Positions 61,412 to 64,000 of a stretch of 64,000 nucleotides of DNA are shown one piece after another (the first letter of the stretch is position 1; each line of letters begins with the position of its first letter). Source of the DNA: Rubrivivax sp. (GTDB lineage Bacteria; Pseudomonadota; Gammaproteobacteria; Burkholderiales; Burkholderiaceae_C). The DNA is taken from NCBI GenBank assembly GCA_030653385.1, contig JAURZM010000069.1, positions 21,452 through 85,451 on the forward strand. Reading direction: 5' to 3'. The position numbers and the translations under genes were made by a program. The notes beneath the pieces were generated by a model, which made no database searches, was not told where the DNA came from, and was given only the letters and a program-made list of their open reading frames with translations.

Positions 61412-62556
61412 GGCAGGGGCTCTCGGGCTGGGCGCACGGTGGCGGGATGGCCGCTGGCGGGATAACGCAGGGTGGAAGCCGCGCTGGGCACGGTGGCCGC
61501 TTGAGGCGCTGCGGCGGCCGATGCCGGTGTGTGCGCGGCGGGCATCGCGCCGGCCACCCCGGCCAGGTTGTCCAGCGGGCTGCGCACCGCACCACCGCCC
61601 AGGCGCAGCACGTGGGTGTAGATCATGGTCGTGCTCACATCGGCATGGCCCAGCAGTTCCTGCACGGTGCGGATGTCGTAACCGGCCTGCAGCAGGTGCG
61701 TGGCAAAAGAATGGCGCAGCGTGTGCGGCGAAGCCGCCTTGGCGATGCCCGAGTCGGCCAGCGCCAGCTTGAAGGCGCGCTGGAAATTGCCTTCGAGCAG
61801 GTGGTGCCGGCGGCGCAGGCCGGTGCGTGGGTCGACCGAAGGCACGGCCTGCGGAAACACCCACTGCCAGGTCCAGGTTTCGGCCGCGCGCGGGTATTTG
61901 CGCTGCAGTGCGTGGGGCATGTGCACACCCGGCAGGCCGTCTGCACGGTCGGCCTGCCAGATGCGCTGGGTGCGGTCCAGTTGTTCCCGCAAGGGCTGTT
62001 CGAGCGCGGCGGGCAGCATCACGACACGGTCCTTGCGGCCCTTGCCTTCGCGCACGATCACGGCGCGGCGGTCGAAGTCGATGTCCTTCACACGCAGGCG
62101 CAGGCCCTCGAGCAGGCGCATGCCGGTGCCGTAGAGCAGACGACCGACGATGCCGTGCGGGTTGCCGGACAGTTGCTGCTGCTGGTCCAGCTGTTCCAGC
62201 AAGGCCTGCACTTCATGCAAAGCGAACACCGCGGGCAGGCGCCGGTCTTGACGCGGACGGCCGATCTCGGCCATCCACGGCAACTGCTGGCGCAGCACCT
62301 TCTGGTAGAGAAACAGCAAGGCCGACAGGGCCTGGCGGTGCGTGCCCGGCGCCACCTGGCGTTCAGCGGCCAGCCAGGTGAGAAAGGCTTCGACCTCGGG
62401 CTGCGCCAGTTCAGACGGGTGCCGCAGGTCGTGGAAGCGGATGAAGGCACGCACCCAGTGCACATACGCGTCTTCGGTACGCAGGCTGTAGTGCAGCAGG
62501 CGCACCTGGTGGCGCAGTTGGTCGAGCAGGCGCGGGTTGGGGGGTGGGGTGGTCAT
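61297..62556 (-). CDS. intI: Integron integrase
   Basis: This 419-residue tyrosine recombinase excises and inserts gene cassettes at attI/attC. The catalytic set is complete: Arg147 (TGMRLLE), Lys172-175 region (GKGRKDR), His278 and Arg281 (SPHTLRHSFA), His304 (LLGHADVS) and Tyr313 (MIYTHVL). The integron-specific extra helix is present (residues about 208-236, MPHALQRKYP, WTWQWVFP). The family normally ends soon after RSPLD (residue 328). Here about 90 Ala/Pro-rich residues follow because the frame runs into the 5' end of dnaE2. A CGGAGAA site precedes the ATG. Confidence 0.95.
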   Translation of the reverse strand: MTTPPPNPRLLDQLRHQVRLLHYSLRTEDAYVHWVRAFIRFHDLRHPSELAQPEVEAFLTWLAAERQVAPGTHRQALSALLFLYQKVLRQQLPWMAEIGRPRQDRRLPAVFALHEVQALLEQLDQQQQLSGNPHGIVGRLLYGTGMRLLEGLRLRVKDIDFDRRAVIVREGKGRKDRVVMLPAALEQPLREQLDRTQRIWQADRADGLPGVHMPHALQRKYPRAAETWTWQWVFPQAVPSVDPRTGLRRRHHLLEGNFQRAFKLALADSGIAKAASPHTLRHSFATHLLQAGYDIRTVQELLGHADVSTTMIYTHVLRLGGGAVRSPLDNLAGVAGAMPAAHTPASAAAAPQAATVPSAASTLRYPASGHPATVRPAREPLPCYLSPAHPARPLRSRSADAPQRCPPMPNCTAAAISVS

Positions 62557-62823
62557 GGCTTGGTTCTCCGGTCAAAAGCTGTATATTTATACAGTATCAG
62601 ATTGACACACTGTTGTGCACTTTCTTGTTCTGCAGCCATGAAAGTCCCACCGGTGACAGTCGCGCTGGCCCGTTCGGGACACGGGCATTTGCCCGACAAG
62701 CTGCTGTGTGCGGTTGCCTCGCGACCTGCACACGAGGCCAATGCATGCACAGAGCTGCACACCACCCCACCGAGTGCTCGCAGAGCACACGGCTCAGAAC
62801 CCGAGCCCTGCAAGGAGACTTCC
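62557..62823. other. Integron control region upstream of intI
   Basis: This 267-base region is more AT-rich than the rest at its intI end. It contains the LexA box and intI -10 element, and should hold the cassette promoter and at least part of attI. I cannot find a GTTRRRY core in it. An AAGGAG site at 62811-62816 serves the next gene. Confidence 0.55.
62579..62594. promoter_or_regulatory. LexA (SOS) box overlapping the intI promoter
   Basis: CTGTATATTTATACAG matches the LexA consensus CTG-N10-CAG with the AT-rich core preserved on both halves. It lies 23 bases upstream of the intI start. Read on the minus strand it contains TATAAA (plus positions 62586-62591), the likely -10 of intI, so LexA binding would occlude RNA polymerase. 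SOS control of intI is known for several integrons. Confidence 0.85.
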
Positions 62824-63219
62824 ATGGCCGAACCCAGACTGAAGAAGACCAGGGCTTCGCCGGCTCATTCCTGGGCAGTGGGCAAAACCATGCAAGTGGA
62901 CACCCCGGGCGCAGTGAGACTGACTCGAAAATATGGTGACGCCTTGGTGTGTGTTCGTTACCGTATCAGCCCGGATGGATCAGAGCGAATCACAACGGTT
63001 GAGTTGGAGGTCGACCGCGTCGCCGTCCAGCACAAAGCCAACCCACTCGTCGCGGTAAAAATCTACGCATCGGAAACTGGGCTGATCACGCTGGCGAGGG
63101 CAAAAGGCGCGCGCTACAACGGCAAGACTCGACTGTGGCGCATGCACCAGAATGACGCCCACGCGCTGAGCTTGGGCGCACGCATCGCAAGACCGCAAAG
63201 CAAAAATAGGAACTTGTAA
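62824..63219 (+). CDS. Hypothetical protein next to integron integrase
   Basis: This 131-residue basic protein has the recognizable segment RLTRKYGDALVCVRYRI followed by RITTVELEVDRVAV, and a C-terminal LITLARAKGARYNGKTRLW. Similar short proteins occur on mobile elements in proteobacteria, but I know no function. It is transcribed away from intI with an AAGGAG site. Its frame could extend to an ATG at 62638, without support. The codon use and composition are less GC-rich than housekeeping genes here. Confidence 0.65.
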   Translation: MAEPRLKKTRASPAHSWAVGKTMQVDTPGAVRLTRKYGDALVCVRYRISPDGSERITTVELEVDRVAVQHKANPLVAVKIYASETGLITLARAKGARYNGKTRLWRMHQNDAHALSLGARIARPQSKNRNL

Positions 63220-63275
63220 CTGCGGGCAGTAATATGTTCCTACTTCTAGGCAGGTAACCGTGCAGCCGAAAACAC

Positions 63276-63867
63276 GTTAGGCGGCACAACTCGCACCCCC
63301 GCACATGCACCTCCGTGAAGCCACTCCTTCGGACAGAACCGCAGTTCTACAAGTCCATACGCTGGCTTTCGGCCAAGACGAAGAGAGCTTGCTAGTTGAT
63401 AGCCTGCTGGCCGATCCGAGCGCTGAGCCTGCACTCTCTCTGCTCGCCGAGGAACACGGACGTGTCGTCGGACATGCGCTCTTCACGAGCGTCAAACTGC
63501 TCGGGCTGGAGCACCCGCCAAGCGCTTCCATCCTGGCCCCGCTCGCAGTTGCCCCTTCCGCTCAGATGTCAGGTGTCGGACGCAGCTTGATTGAAGAAGG
63601 CTGCAAACTGCTTGCCCAGCGGCGGGTGCAACTGCTCTTTGTGCTCGGGGATCCAAACTACTACAACAAGAGAGGCTTCACCGCGGCCCTGCCGCGCGGA
63701 CTTCAGGCGCCGTACGAAATCGAACCCGAAGCCGCTTGGATGGTTCGTGCCCTGGGAAATCAGGCACTCGGTAATATTCAAGCTAAGGTGCGCTGCGCCG
63801 ATGCACTTGCGCCAGTGAAGTATTGGCGCGAGTAAACCCAATGCCTCCCGCCACGGTGCCGCCTAAC
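63276..63867 (+). mobile_element. Integron gene cassette bounded by inverted cores
   Basis: GTTAGGC at 63276-63282 (GTTRRRY core) and GCCTAAC at 63861-63867 (RYYYAAC, start of an attC site) bracket one GNAT gene. The match extends to a perfect 12-bp inverted repeat: 63276-63287 with 63856-63867. The cassette gene reads away from intI, the normal orientation. Confidence 0.75.
63305..63835 (+). CDS. GNAT-family N-acetyltransferase (cassette gene)
   Basis: This 176-residue acetyltransferase has the acetyl-CoA motif LAPLAVAPSAQMSGVGRSLI (QxxGxG), then LLFVLGDPNYYNKRGFTAA, typical of the YhbS-like GNAT group. The acceptor is unknown; cassette-borne GNAT proteins often modify drugs or small amines. 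The ATG is 22 bases after the cassette core and lacks a clear ribosome-binding site, as is common in cassettes. Composition is lower in GC than the flanking chromosome. Confidence 0.88.
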   Translation: MHLREATPSDRTAVLQVHTLAFGQDEESLLVDSLLADPSAEPALSLLAEEHGRVVGHALFTSVKLLGLEHPPSASILAPLAVAPSAQMSGVGRSLIEEGCKLLAQRRVQLLFVLGDPNYYNKRGFTAALPRGLQAPYEIEPEAAWMVRALGNQALGNIQAKVRCADALAPVKYWRE

Positions 63868-64000
63868 CCCTCTACAAGGACTTCCCCGCCTGTCAAGCCG
63901 GCTGTTTCTTGATTGGCTGTTTCGTTTTTTCGGATGACGGCTGAGGACGAAGGTGCGGTGCGACAGAGAACAGACTGCACATCTACAAACGGCCTTGTTG
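63861..64000 (+). other. Partial attC recombination site at window end
   Basis: It starts with GCCTAAC (R-double-prime). ACAAGG near 63873 can pair with CCTTGT at 63993-63998, the expected L boxes, so the 3' GTTRRRY core should lie a few bases past the window end. The implied length is about 150 bases, at the long end for attC. Confidence 0.6.

Noticed and set aside
61412..61864. N-terminal extension of dnaE2 into intI
   Set aside because: The extension has Arg/Pro/His-rich sequence with no polymerase similarity and lies over the intI catalytic region in another frame.
62638..62823. Longer start for the ORF next to intI at 62638
   Set aside because: The added 62 residues look like random coding and the AAGGAG site fits the ATG at 62824.
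63783..63980. Minus-strand ORF over the attC region
   Set aside because: It overlaps the end of the GNAT gene and the recombination site and has no recognizable features.
1..64000. CRISPR arrays, rRNA, tRNA, prophage genes or IS transposases
   Set aside because: No regularly spaced repeats, RNA gene signatures, or transposase or phage structural motifs were seen; the only mobile unit is the integron.

Overview
The window comes from a high-GC betaproteobacterium of the order Burkholderiales, most like a Comamonadaceae/Sphaerotilaceae-type genome. This rests on gene content and order (pheA-tyrA-aroA/cmk-rpsA-ihfB-lapA-lapB), codon use strongly biased to G/C at third positions, and small GC-rich palindromic repeats typical of that group. 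No rRNA or tRNA gene was seen.

Layout. (1) 1-11.3 kb: aromatic amino acid synthesis (pheA, tyrA, an aroA-cmk fusion), ribosomal protein S1, IHF beta, LapA/LapB and a lipopolysaccharide-core block (waaC, a DUF4254 gene, a second GT9 glycosyltransferase). (2) 11.4-19.7 kb: a ComEA-like HhH protein, a patatin lipase, a secreted charged protein, the replicative polymerase dnaE, a 0.7-kb gene-poor segment with a large palindrome and a decayed gene, then trhO and an alpha/beta hydrolase. (3) 19.7-31.3 kb: housekeeping and accessory genes. These include egtD/egtB, a broken selD directly downstream of egtD, a TctC-type binding protein, a CsgG/FlgO-like lipoprotein, a GST, a serine/threonine dehydratase, argE, and a SPINDLY-type O-GlcNAc transferase with a methyltransferase next to the flagellins. 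(4) 31.7-52.2 kb: a large flagellar block: two flagellins, fliD, fliS, fliT, a PilZ flagellar brake, two type IV pilin-like genes, a GGDEF/EAL protein, divergent fliE, then fliFGHIJKLMNOPQR in order. Sigma-28-like promoters are visible before fliC1, fliD and fliS. (5) 52.2-58 kb: an NAD(P)-binding protein, an MBL/beta-CASP nuclease, a MgtC/DUF4010 membrane protein, then (minus strand) a prolyl 4-hydroxylase, yaaA and an esterase. (6) 58-64 kb: error-prone polymerase dnaE2 preceded by, and overlapped by, an integron integrase gene. A near-perfect LexA box overlaps the integrase promoter. A divergent ORF and a GNAT gene cassette with attC-type ends lie on the far side.

The most notable locus is the last one. 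The integrase gene intI runs into the 5' end of dnaE2, apparently under one SOS operator, with an esterase, yaaA and a prolyl hydroxylase colinear downstream. This would couple cassette shuffling to damage-tolerant mutagenesis. Other items worth attention are the selD pseudogene beside egtD/egtB, the three dispersed repeat families, and the flagellin 3'-end remnant.
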